Positions 32,045 to 40,374 of a stretch of DNA of 64,000 nucleotides are shown here, in pieces; position 1 is the stretch's first letter, and each line of letters starts with the position of its first letter. Origin of the DNA: Chitinophagales bacterium (lineage in GTDB: Bacteria > Bacteroidota > Bacteroidia > Chitinophagales > LD1). The stretch spans positions 1 to 64,000 of the forward strand of contig JAHBTS010000001.1 of NCBI GenBank assembly GCA_019638515.1. The letters run 5' to 3'. A program made the translations under genes and the position numbers. The notes beneath the pieces are model-generated. The model was not told the origin of the DNA. It saw only the letters and a program-made list of their open reading frames with translations, and searched no databases.

Positions 32045-32950
32045 TCACTTTTCTAATAGTGAAAACCTTATTTCATCTAACAATGCTTTCAGTTTTCTTT
32101 TCAAATTTTTCCCTTCTAATTCTAGCAATATAGAAGAAGAAAAGTTGGGGTTTAAACTCCATTTCAGCACTCTTTTATGAAAAGGTAAGGAAGTGTAAGG
32201 GAATTTGTGCAGCTGTAAATTAGGTTTTAGTTTTGGGTAAATATTCTGCTCATAGTCGTTTTTGGTAAAGCGATATACAGTAGGTTCTAATGGTGGCATC
32301 ACTTCTAAACCTAGATGCACCGTTAGGTGAAGTTTATCGGTAATAAGCGGTTTGGAGGCAAAGGCAATAAGGTTGTGAATAAAGGCTACGCTGGTGTAGC
32401 CTGTGCCAATACACACATTGCTGAAGATAAACTTTGGAATTAAATCTCTATGAAAGATAAAACAATCGTATCCCGGATGCAATTTGCCCATTTGGGCTAA
32501 AGCAAGGGGAAGTTCGTTGGAGCTTTGCCATTTATTGGCAATTCTTCTTCTATTGATGGTAATGGCATCATAGCCTTGCTGCACCAATACTGCTGCTGCT
32601 TCGTAGAAGTGTGGTGTAATGGTAATATCGGTATTAGTATAAATTAAGTAAGTGGCTTTGCTATGGTGGTATGCTGCCAATAGAATATCGGCAATAAGTG
32701 GAAATTTTTTGGCGTTTGGCAAGTGGGCCACATCGCGAATAGAGCGTTGTAAATTAGGAAGTTTGGTAAAGGACGGTGGAACCGCCTTTTCGTCTTCTTC
32801 GTATTGTATGCTCAGTAACTCAACTTGTGCTTTTGCTTCGGCAAATTGCCTGGCACGGCACATACTTTCAAACGTAAGCGGTTGTGCATAATGCAGTTCG
32901 CTGGTTGTTGGAGCGGCAACGGGATTTACAATATGAGCAAATGTAAGCAA
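32045..32950 (-). CDS. Uncharacterised protein, possible GT-A-fold glycosyltransferase
   Basis: A 301-residue protein whose function I cannot name with confidence. The middle looks like a GT-A core: FPLIADILLAAYHHSKATYLIYTNTDI-type sequence with TNTD as a possible DxD-like site, then YDAITINRRRI and GYDCFIFHRDLIPKF. The N-terminus FAHIVNPV and PLTFESMCRA recalls a Bacteroidota family found near glycan genes. The only start near the N-terminus is a TTG, because a stop codon lies four codons upstream. The gene sits 21 bases after the subtilase gene on the same strand. There are no membrane segments. Confidence 0.62.
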   Translation of the reverse strand: MLTFAHIVNPVAAPTTSELHYAQPLTFESMCRARQFAEAKAQVELLSIQYEEDEKAVPPSFTKLPNLQRSIRDVAHLPNAKKFPLIADILLAAYHHSKATYLIYTNTDITITPHFYEAAAVLVQQGYDAITINRRRIANKWQSSNELPLALAQMGKLHPGYDCFIFHRDLIPKFIFSNVCIGTGYTSVAFIHNLIAFASKPLITDKLHLTVHLGLEVMPPLEPTVYRFTKNDYEQNIYPKLKPNLQLHKFPYTSLPFHKRVLKWSLNPNFSSSILLELEGKNLKRKLKALLDEIRFSLLEK

Positions 32951-32971
32951 GCGGAAATTTTAGATGCAAAC

Positions 32972-35347
32972 TTATTGTTTTACTACTTTTCCGGTAAAGC
33001 GTATTTTGTTATCTATTTCTAACTTATAGAGTAACACTCCGGGAGCTATACTGGGGCTAGATAGTTTGTATTGATAAACTCCTTTTGCAAGTTCAATACG
33101 TGCTACGGTGCTGCCAATTATATTGCTTACTACAATTGCTGCTTGCGTGAAATTTTGGGGTAATCCATCTACGGCAAAGAATGTTTCGCTGGTGAATGGA
33201 TTGGGATAAACGCGCACATTTGGTTTCCACGTTTTTAGCGTTTGAATAGAAGTGGTATTGGTGTCGTAATTGCAGGTGCCGTTGTTTACATTAGCTCCGG
33301 GTAAGTAGTTGGTGGCTGCGGTATCGGTGCAACCGTATATTTTTTTTACACAGCCTCCGGTGTCTAAATTGGCACTTGGGTTATAGTTTAGAGAGCCGGT
33401 ATCGGTACAGCCATAGATAAACTCATGTGCTAAAGCTCTAAATCCATTCAATTTACCATATCCATAAGCGGGATTGTCGCTTGCGGTGGTAAAGCTATCG
33501 CGTTTGGCGGTGAGTGTAATAGCTTGTTTAATTTCGTCCCAGCGTGCGGTAGGGTGTTTTTCTAAGTAGAGTGCCACAAATCCTGCCACCAAAGGTGAAG
33601 CCATAGATGTGCCGCCATTGCGCATGTGTTTTTTTCCTAAGCCTACTTTTAGTCTATTGGCAGGCGTTGCCAAGTATTGAGGTATAAGGTTTAAATCTCC
33701 GGTTGTAATAGTGGTGCTGCCTGTGGCGCTTATGTCTGGTTTAAGTCGTTCGTCTCTGGTGGGTCCAAAACTTGAATCATAGAACCGCTCGCCAACTTTG
33801 CTCTTTCCACCATCGGTGCCATCGCGGCCAATAGAATCGGCATCTAAATAAATTGCACGGTTGGTATAGTTGGCAACTGTAATTACTTTATTGCTGCATT
33901 GCCAACTCGAAACAATTGTTTTAAGCGAATCGGGATAGCGGTAATCGGTTTTAGTAATGAGGTTGGGTAGTACGGCAATAGGGTCGGAGCTGCCCACTAA
34001 AGCTGCACTTGCCCATATTTCGCAGGTGCCGGTACCAAAAGTTTGCAACTTCCACCAAAGTGAGGTATCTACTGGAGTAATTAGGGCTTCAACGTGGTAG
34101 GCATCTTGTTGCATTTCTGCATACATTTCAACTTTGCCGAGTAGTTGAGTTCCGTTGTCGGTATATAAATTTCTAGAGAGTAATATGCCACCCTGCGTTG
34201 GGTTAAAATCGCGCATTACATTAAAGCGTCCGGTAGCAACAGTATCTACTAAATTTCCGGTTTTTGTACTTACAGCACCTATTAAAAATTCGGCTTGGTT
34301 AAATTGGGCTGTATCTGCCCAAAAATCGAAATACAAGCCCGGTACGCTTTTGTTGTATCTAAAATAAGTAGTGGCAGAATCGTTGTTAATAGTGTGGCGT
34401 ATATGATATTTAATGTTTCCTGCATTACCGGCTGCGGCTACCACAGCACGTCCTTTTTTCTCGGAAATTAAATCGTCAATAATTTGAGAGGTTAAGTCTT
34501 TGCCATCGCGCGAACCATAGTAAGTGCCCACAGATGTATTGATAACACAGGGCTTTCCAAGTGCATCGGCCTTTTTAAAGATATAATCAACAGCATCGGC
34601 AACTCGTGCCAAAAAGTTATTGCCCGATACGGGAATGCGAACAGCAATAATATCGCTTTCGTAAGCTACGCCTCTATACCGCAGCGTATCGTAAGTTAAG
34701 CCACGTCCGTTGCCTGCGGCTATGCCGGCAACGCAAGTTCCGTGCGCATAATCTGACGCAGCCGGAGCGTGGGTGCAAGTTCCGTTGTTGATATCAATCC
34801 AATTCCATTCTTGCCCATAATTATAGGGTGCCGGAGTTACCGATGGCGTGGTAATAATTTGATCCCAAATAAAGCGGATTCGGGTGGTGCCATCGGGGTT
34901 TTTAAAATCGGGATGTTGCCAATAAATACCGCCATCTATAACGCCCACCACAACACCTTTGCCAGAATAAGCTTGCAGCAGAGGGCTGTAGCCGGCATGT
35001 GCACTGTCTATATTATTGTTGATGCGGGCTGTATCCATCATTTTAAAACCTTGTGCAGAAAAATTAGCTATGCGATACACAGCTTGTTCTTTCGAAAAAT
35101 CAATAATTCTTGCGGTAGGAATTTCAACAGAATGGATATTCCCAATGCTGTATTTTAAGTAACCATCGTACCGCTGGCAGGCCGCTTCTATCTTTTCGGC
35201 ATTGCCTTCTACCAATAAACCGAGGGTGGCCGCTTTTATTTTTCCACTTTTTAAAAGTGAGAGCGAACGCAGGTCTATCTTCGATTTTTCTTGTGCCAGC
35301 GCCATACAAAAAGCAAGACTAAACAAGAGCGTACATATCTTTTTCAT
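32972..35347 (-). CDS. Secreted S8 subtilase with T9SS type A sorting domain
   Basis: A 791-residue secreted serine protease. Residues 1-19 are a signal peptide. The catalytic triad is Asp138 (VGVIDGGIYW), His202 (DYAHGTCVAGIA) and Ser581 (GTSMASPLVAG). A long insert between His and Ser (about 300-480) is beta-rich. After the catalytic domain come two short Cys-containing units of the YGCTDT-x-x-x-NY-x-P-x-A-N type (about residues 645-695). The last 80 residues are a type A sorting domain (RVYPNPFTSETFF to FTGKVVKQ). It is expected on the cell surface or in the medium. The promoter overlaps that of the divergent Fe-S gene. Confidence 0.93.
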   Translation of the reverse strand: MKKICTLLFSLAFCMALAQEKSKIDLRSLSLLKSGKIKAATLGLLVEGNAEKIEAACQRYDGYLKYSIGNIHSVEIPTARIIDFSKEQAVYRIANFSAQGFKMMDTARINNNIDSAHAGYSPLLQAYSGKGVVVGVIDGGIYWQHPDFKNPDGTTRIRFIWDQIITTPSVTPAPYNYGQEWNWIDINNGTCTHAPAASDYAHGTCVAGIAAGNGRGLTYDTLRYRGVAYESDIIAVRIPVSGNNFLARVADAVDYIFKKADALGKPCVINTSVGTYYGSRDGKDLTSQIIDDLISEKKGRAVVAAAGNAGNIKYHIRHTINNDSATTYFRYNKSVPGLYFDFWADTAQFNQAEFLIGAVSTKTGNLVDTVATGRFNVMRDFNPTQGGILLSRNLYTDNGTQLLGKVEMYAEMQQDAYHVEALITPVDTSLWWKLQTFGTGTCEIWASAALVGSSDPIAVLPNLITKTDYRYPDSLKTIVSSWQCSNKVITVANYTNRAIYLDADSIGRDGTDGGKSKVGERFYDSSFGPTRDERLKPDISATGSTTITTGDLNLIPQYLATPANRLKVGLGKKHMRNGGTSMASPLVAGFVALYLEKHPTARWDEIKQAITLTAKRDSFTTASDNPAYGYGKLNGFRALAHEFIYGCTDTGSLNYNPSANLDTGGCVKKIYGCTDTAATNYLPGANVNNGTCNYDTNTTSIQTLKTWKPNVRVYPNPFTSETFFAVDGLPQNFTQAAIVVSNIIGSTVARIELAKGVYQYKLSSPSIAPGVLLYKLEIDNKIRFTGKVVKQ

Positions 35348-35388
35348 ACTTCCAATTGTTTTTTATGAAGGTATTATGAACAAAACGG

Positions 35389-35418
35389 TTGCAAACAAAG
35401 TTAGTTCATATATTTTCG
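35389..35418 (+). promoter_or_regulatory. Predicted Bacteroidota promoter for the Fe-S protein
   Basis: TTG at 35389-35391 and TATTTTCG at 35411-35418 are separated by exactly 19 bases, the consensus spacing. The start codon is 22 bases further on. The minus-strand -7 element at 35396-35403 lies inside this promoter. Confidence 0.6.
35396..35403 (-). promoter_or_regulatory. Predicted -7 promoter element for the subtilase
   Basis: On the minus strand this reads TAACTTTG, an exact TAnnTTTG, about 48 bases before the subtilase start. It lies within the spacer of the divergent plus-strand promoter. Confidence 0.48.
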
Positions 35419-35440
35419 CCTTCATTACAAAGTTTTAAAA

Positions 35441-36781
35441 ATGGTATTTACTATAATTCAGGCTGTGCTATTTATTGCTGTAAGCGCTTTTGTTTTTACT
35501 AACGCTTTCAAAGCCTATAAGCGAATTTACAGAAACATCATGTTGGGGAAAAAAGAAGTAATAAACGATAACCCTCAACAGCGTATAAAAAATGTACTAC
35601 TCATAGCTCTTGGGCAAAAGAAAATGTTTAAGAACGTTATTCCTGCTCTATTGCACTTGGTAATTTATGTTTCGTTTGTAATTACTCAAATAGAGTTAAT
35701 CGAAATTTTAATAGATGGCGTTTCCGGGCAGCACCGCTTAATTTATCACGCAGTAGAAGAGACTGTTTTTAAAGATTTCTATGTGTTTGTAATCGGATTT
35801 ATTGAAATACTATCGGTACTTACATTCGGTGTAACCATCGCATTTTTGTGGAGAAGGAATATTTTGAAATTACCACGCTTTAAAAAGCCTGAAATGAACG
35901 GCTGGCCTACCATTGATGCAAATAATATCTTGTATTTTGAATTAACGCTCATCACTTTTATTTTTATGATGAATATTGGTGATGGTGCTAAGTACTTTCT
36001 CAAAACCGGACATAGCTATGGTTTCGCTATCAGCAGTTTGTTTGTGCCGGCATTTGCATCACTACCCGAAGCGGTATTAACCGTAATAGAAAGAGTTGGC
36101 TGGTGGGGACACATCTTATTGGTATATTATTTATTACTTTATTTACCACGCTCTAAGCACTTACACATTTTGTTGGCCTTTCCTAATACATATTTCTCTA
36201 AGCTTACTCCCAAAGGCTATATGAACAATATGCCTGAGATTACCAAGGAGATAAAACTTATGATGAACCCCGATGCTGCTTTTGCTGCGCCTGCCGAAGA
36301 GCCTGCCGAGCCGGTTAAGTTTGGGGCAAAAGATGTGTTTGATTTGAGTTGGAAGAATTTGCTCGATGCCATGAGTTGTACCGAGTGCGGACGCTGTACG
36401 GCAGCATGTCCTGCCAACCAAACAGGAAAATTACTAAGCCCGCGTAAAATAATGATGAATACACGCGACCGCTTAGAAGAAGTGGCCAATGTAATAGATG
36501 CCAACAGTGGAGTATGGAAAGAAGATGGCAAATCGCTCATAGAAAACGGTTATATATCTGTAGAAGAATTACGCGCCTGCACCACATGCAATGCATGTGT
36601 AGAAGAGTGTCCTGTAACCATTAGTCCTTTAGATATAATTCTACAGCTGCGCAGAAACTTAATTATGGAAGAAAGTAATGCTCCGGCTGAGTGGACAGGC
36701 ATGTTTGCCAATATGGAAAACAATGGTGCTCCTTGGCAATTCTCGCAGCAAGATCGCCTAAAATGGGCAAGCGAATCTTAA
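35441..36781 (+). CDS. Membrane 4Fe-4S dicluster protein (HdrD/GlpC-like)
   Basis: A 446-residue redox protein. The first 250 residues hold about five membrane helices of the NarI-like cytochrome b type (NVIPALLHLVIYVSFV, FVIGFIEILSVL, LTLITFIFMM, HILLVYYLLLYL). The C-terminal part has two ferredoxin-like clusters: CTECGRCTAACP and CTTCNACVEECP. It probably passes electrons between quinone and a soluble partner. In other Bacteroidota a CCG-domain Fe-S protein usually follows; here the next gene is the mutase, so the partner is missing or elsewhere. The heme-ligating His residues cannot be assigned with certainty. Confidence 0.85.
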   Translation: MVFTIIQAVLFIAVSAFVFTNAFKAYKRIYRNIMLGKKEVINDNPQQRIKNVLLIALGQKKMFKNVIPALLHLVIYVSFVITQIELIEILIDGVSGQHRLIYHAVEETVFKDFYVFVIGFIEILSVLTFGVTIAFLWRRNILKLPRFKKPEMNGWPTIDANNILYFELTLITFIFMMNIGDGAKYFLKTGHSYGFAISSLFVPAFASLPEAVLTVIERVGWWGHILLVYYLLLYLPRSKHLHILLAFPNTYFSKLTPKGYMNNMPEITKEIKLMMNPDAAFAAPAEEPAEPVKFGAKDVFDLSWKNLLDAMSCTECGRCTAACPANQTGKLLSPRKIMMNTRDRLEEVANVIDANSGVWKEDGKSLIENGYISVEELRACTTCNACVEECPVTISPLDIILQLRRNLIMEESNAPAEWTGMFANMENNGAPWQFSQQDRLKWASES

Positions 36782-36870
36782 TTGCGCTGTCTGCACATAA
36801 AGTAGAAAACAGCTTGCAATAGTATTCCGGCAAAGGCTACTGTTGTTTTAAGGAAAAAAGGAAGAAAAGT

Positions 36871-38787
36871 ATGCTTACCGAACAGCTTAAAGAGAAATAT
36901 GCAGCGCTTGAATTGCAACTGCATCCCGAGTGCAAAAAGATTTTAGCACAGTGGGAAGAAAAGAAAAAGCAATACAGCAACGAAACCTTTGCATTTAAAG
37001 TGCGCGACAAGGTGCTTCAACTGCCATTTACTTACAAGTCTTTAAGCGGAACAGCAATTCGCAAAGTGTACTTGCCTCGCTACAGCGATTGGGGCGATAT
37101 TCTTAAATGGCAATTGCAAGAAAATGTGCCGGGTGAATTTCCATATACCGCAGGAGTATTTCCCCTAAAACGCGAAGGCGAAGATCCCACACGTATGTTT
37201 GCAGGCGAAGGCGGCCCCGAAAGAACCAATAAGCGTTTTCACTATGTGTCGCTTGGCCAGCCGGCCATTCGCCTATCAACAGCATTCGATAGCGTTACGC
37301 TTTATGGCGAAGACCCCGATCATCGCCCCGACATTTACGGAAAAATAGGCAACAGCGGGGTAAGCATTGCTACCGTAGATGATGCCAAAAAACTTTACAG
37401 CGGTTTCGATTTGTGCAATCCAAAAACCTCTGTGAGCATGACTATAAACGGTCCTGCACCAATTATACTTGCCTTTTTTATGAATGCCGCCATAGACCAA
37501 GAGTGCGAAAAGTACATGGCAGAAAACGGTATTGCAATGAAAGAGCATGTAAACCTGCCAGCATACAATGGCACACTGCCCGAAGGCAATACAGGCTTGG
37601 GTTTACAACTGCTTGGCTTAAGCGGCAGCGATGTGCTTCCGCCAGATGTATATCAAAGCCTAAAGGCAAAAGCATTAGCTGCTGTGCGCGGAACAGTACA
37701 GGCCGATATTTTAAAAGAAGACCAGGCGCAAAACACTTGCATTTTCAGTACTGAATTTTCTTTAAAACTAATGGGCGATGTGCAGGAGTATTTTATTCAA
37801 AACGATGTGCGTAATTTTTACTCCGTTTCTATTAGCGGCTACCATATTGCCGAAGCCGGAGCCAACCCAATTACGCAACTTGCATTTACCCTTGCCAATG
37901 GATTTACTTATGTAGAATACTACATCAGCCGCGGTATGAAGGTAGATGACTTTGCACCTAATCTTTCGTTTTTCTTTAGCAATGGCATGGATCCCGAATA
38001 TGCCGTAATTGGCCGTGTGGCACGTAGAATTTGGGCAAAGGCAATGAAGCACAAATACAAAGCCAACGACCGTTCGCAAAAGTTGAAATATCACATTCAA
38101 ACATCGGGTAGAAGTTTGCACGCACAAGAAATAGATTTTAATGATATACGCACCACCCTGCAAGCGTTGTATGCTATTTACGATAACTGTAATTCGCTAC
38201 ACACCAATGCGTATGACGAAGCTATTACTACTCCTACCGAAGAGAGTGTACGCAGGGCAATGGCTATTCAGTTGATAATAAATCGTGAATTAGGTACAGC
38301 AAAGAACGAAAACCCCAACCAAGGTTCGTTTTTAATAGAAGAACTAACAGATTTGGTAGAAGAAGCTGTGCTCTTAGAATTCAAGCGTATTACGGAGCGC
38401 GGTGGCGTATTAGGTGCTATGGAGCGCATGTATCAGCGCAATAAAATACAAGAAGAAAGTTTGTATTACGAGCATCAAAAGCACACAGGAGAGTTTCCGA
38501 TTATTGGTGTAAATACTTTTCTTAGTAAAAAGGGCTCACCAACCATTATTCCACAAGAAGTAATTCGCTCTACTACCGAAGAAAAAGAATATCAAATAGC
38601 CGCCCTCAATGCTTTTAAAGCCCGCAATGCCGCTAAAAGTGCAGATGCACTGCAGCGTTTACAGCAAGTAGCCATTGCCAACGGAAATTTATTTGCCGAA
38701 CTAATGGAAACGGTAAAGTATTGTAGCTTAGGGCAAATTACACATGCCTTGTTTGAGGTGGGTGGACAGTATAGAAGGAGTATGTAA
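36871..38787 (+). CDS. IcmF-type acyl-CoA mutase catalytic subunit (stand-alone)
   Basis: A 638-residue cobalamin-dependent mutase domain. It matches the C-terminal half of Icm[53 protein letters not shown] and [14 protein letters not shown] with the active-site His. The linker sequence before it is also IcmF-like. The N-terminal cobalamin-binding domain and MeaB GTPase domain of fused IcmF are absent, and no such genes are adjacent. Substrate-determining positions are Phe97 (GVFPLKR) and Gln288 (DQAQNTCIF), where methylmalonyl-CoA mutase has Tyr and Arg. This points to isobutyryl-CoA/butyryl-CoA or a related non-carboxylated substrate. AAGGAAAAAAGGAAG precedes the ATG. Confidence 0.87.
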   Translation: MLTEQLKEKYAALELQLHPECKKILAQWEEKKKQYSNETFAFKVRDKVLQLPFTYKSLSGTAIRKVYLPRYSDWGDILKWQLQENVPGEFPYTAGVFPLKREGEDPTRMFAGEGGPERTNKRFHYVSLGQPAIRLSTAFDSVTLYGEDPDHRPDIYGKIGNSGVSIATVDDAKKLYSGFDLCNPKTSVSMTINGPAPIILAFFMNAAIDQECEKYMAENGIAMKEHVNLPAYNGTLPEGNTGLGLQLLGLSGSDVLPPDVYQSLKAKALAAVRGTVQADILKEDQAQNTCIFSTEFSLKLMGDVQEYFIQNDVRNFYSVSISGYHIAEAGANPITQLAFTLANGFTYVEYYISRGMKVDDFAPNLSFFFSNGMDPEYAVIGRVARRIWAKAMKHKYKANDRSQKLKYHIQTSGRSLHAQEIDFNDIRTTLQALYAIYDNCNSLHTNAYDEAITTPTEESVRRAMAIQLIINRELGTAKNENPNQGSFLIEELTDLVEEAVLLEFKRITERGGVLGAMERMYQRNKIQEESLYYEHQKHTGEFPIIGVNTFLSKKGSPTIIPQEVIRSTTEEKEYQIAALNAFKARNAAKSADALQRLQQVAIANGNLFAELMETVKYCSLGQITHALFEVGGQYRRSM

Positions 38788-38933
38788 CTATGTGTTTGCC
38801 GCAAAGCGGCAAAAGTAAAGAACCTAACACAGCATGTTTTGGTCTTAGAAAAGAGATATTTTCAACCAATTTCTTTTCTGTAAGGTTTCATATTTCTCCT
38901 CTATTATTGTTGTTCAATAAATACAGTTGCTAC

Positions 38934-39290
38934 ATGGAGATATATAAAGTTTTCAGGTTCGAAGCGGCACATTTTCTGCCCAATGTTTCTGAAACACATA
39001 AGTGCAGAAATATGCACGGACATTCCTATAAATTTACCATTTACTTACAAGGTGAGGTAAATCCGCAAAGTGGGTGGCTTATAGATTTTCACGATATAAA
39101 AACAGCCGTAAAGCCACTGGTAGATGAGTTAGATCACCAAGTGCTGAATAATATAAACGGGCTTGAAAATCCCACAGCCGAAAACATCACTATATGGCTG
39201 TGGAATAAGATAAAACCACTATTGCCACAGTTGTCGAAAATTCATTTAAAGGAAACAGAAACTTCGGGTTGCATTTACGAAGGGAAATAG
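38934..39290 (+). CDS. queD: 6-carboxy-5,6,7,8-tetrahydropterin synthase QueD
   Basis: A 118-residue enzyme of queuosine/7-deazaguanine synthesis that converts dihydroneopterin triphosphate to carboxytetrahydropterin. Zinc ligands are His13 (FEAAHFL), His28 and His30 (MHGHSY); Cys24 in THKCRN is the catalytic Cys. LIDFHDIK, LDHQVLNN and the C-terminal LKETETSGCIYEG are family standards. The frame is open 48 codons upstream, but that segment has no homology and the start MEIYKVFRF fits the family. A radical SAM gene follows seven bases later. Confidence 0.92.
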   Translation: MEIYKVFRFEAAHFLPNVSETHKCRNMHGHSYKFTIYLQGEVNPQSGWLIDFHDIKTAVKPLVDELDHQVLNNINGLENPTAENITIWLWNKIKPLLPQLSKIHLKETETSGCIYEGK

Positions 39291-39297
39291 TGTAAGC

Positions 39298-40374
39298 ATG
39301 TCGCTCCAATTGCCATACGATAATACTGCCGGCCCATTTAGTGGCGATAAAATTCTATGGCATTTAGAGGCGCTTGAAGCGCTAAAAAACGGAAAGGTTC
39401 CTGCTCCCATTTCGGTGGAGTTAGATCTTACCAATGTGTGTAATTTAGATTGCCCTTATTGCACCAATGCAAGCTACCGAAAAACCTGCGAAGAATTTCT
39501 TGCACCCGAAACGGCAGAAAAGGTAATTAGAGAATTGAGCGCCATGGGCGTAAAGTCTATTACATTCACGGGAGGTGGAGAACCAACCATGTATTTGCAG
39601 TTAGAAAAAATGCTGCGGTTGGCAAAATCGTTGGGATTAGATGTGGCACTTATTACAAATGGTCTTCGCACATTTTCTGCCGAAGCAATTTTAGAAACCT
39701 GCACATGGGTGCGCTTTTCGGTAGATGCTTTCGATAGAGAGTCTTATTTGCAATCTAAAAAAGTAGATGGATTTACTAAAGTATGTAGAAATATTGCTGC
39801 GCTTACCGAAGCCAAAAAGCAAAGCAATTCAAACTGCACTATCGGCATAGGCATACTTTCGGAATCTATTGGCTCTGGCATGTTTGCCAAAACCACAGAA
39901 ATACTTAAGCCACTGGGTGTAGATTATATTCAGTTTCGCCCAATGACTTTTTTAAACAGCGATAAACGCAGCGAAGCACATGTGTTGCAGTGGAGCGAAG
40001 CCGACTATAAAAATGCAAAAGCAATGGAAACAGATTCTTTTAAAGTATTTATCTCCGCGGCTAAATATCAGAATCGAAATGGCAATCTCACAGAGCGGAA
40101 ATACACCCACTGCACCGGAGTTTATTTTGCATGTGTAATTGGCGCCACTGGCGATGTGTGGATTTGTTGCCACATGCGTGGCAATAAAAAGTTCTCTCTT
40201 GGCAATATTCATGAGCGTTCTTTTACCGAAATATGGAACGATACCGAAACGCGCAATGCCATATATGCCCGCATCGGAAACTTCGAAGAATGTATGCCGC
40301 TGTGCAGGTTTCACGGGCAAAATACATTGCTTGCCAATATCAATTGGCAGCCGCAACACCAAAATTTTTTATGA
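39298..40374 (+). CDS. Radical SAM protein with SPASM-like C-terminus
   Basis: A 358-residue radical SAM enzyme. The [4Fe-4S]-SAM site is Cys48, Cys52 and Cys55 (TNVCNLDCPYCTNAS), followed by TFTGGGEPTM. The C-terminal part has further Cys groups (HCTGVYFACV, VWICCHMRGN, CMPLCRFHG) consistent with an auxiliary cluster, and the FSLGNIHERSFTEIWN motif common to SPASM/twitch proteins. It is not QueE, despite lying next to queD, because the length and C-terminal clusters do not fit. Its stop overlaps the start of a glycosyltransferase (ATGA), suggesting a role in glycan or peptide modification. The substrate is unknown. Confidence 0.87.
   Translation: MSLQLPYDNTAGPFSGDKILWHLEALEALKNGKVPAPISVELDLTNVCNLDCPYCTNASYRKTCEEFLAPETAEKVIRELSAMGVKSITFTGGGEPTMYLQLEKMLRLAKSLGLDVALITNGLRTFSAEAILETCTWVRFSVDAFDRESYLQSKKVDGFTKVCRNIAALTEAKKQSNSNCTIGIGILSESIGSGMFAKTTEILKPLGVDYIQFRPMTFLNSDKRSEAHVLQWSEADYKNAKAMETDSFKVFISAAKYQNRNGNLTERKYTHCTGVYFACVIGATGDVWICCHMRGNKKFSLGNIHERSFTEIWNDTETRNAIYARIGNFEECMPLCRFHGQNTLLANINWQPQHQNFL

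Noticed and set aside
38790-38933. N-terminal extension of QueD from the upstream Met
   Set aside because: It has no similarity to the family, and MEIYKVFRFEAAHFL is the standard beginning.
39298-40374. Radical SAM gene considered as queE
   Set aside because: QueE is shorter and lacks the C-terminal Cys groups. The coupled neighbour is a glycosyltransferase rather than queC or queF.
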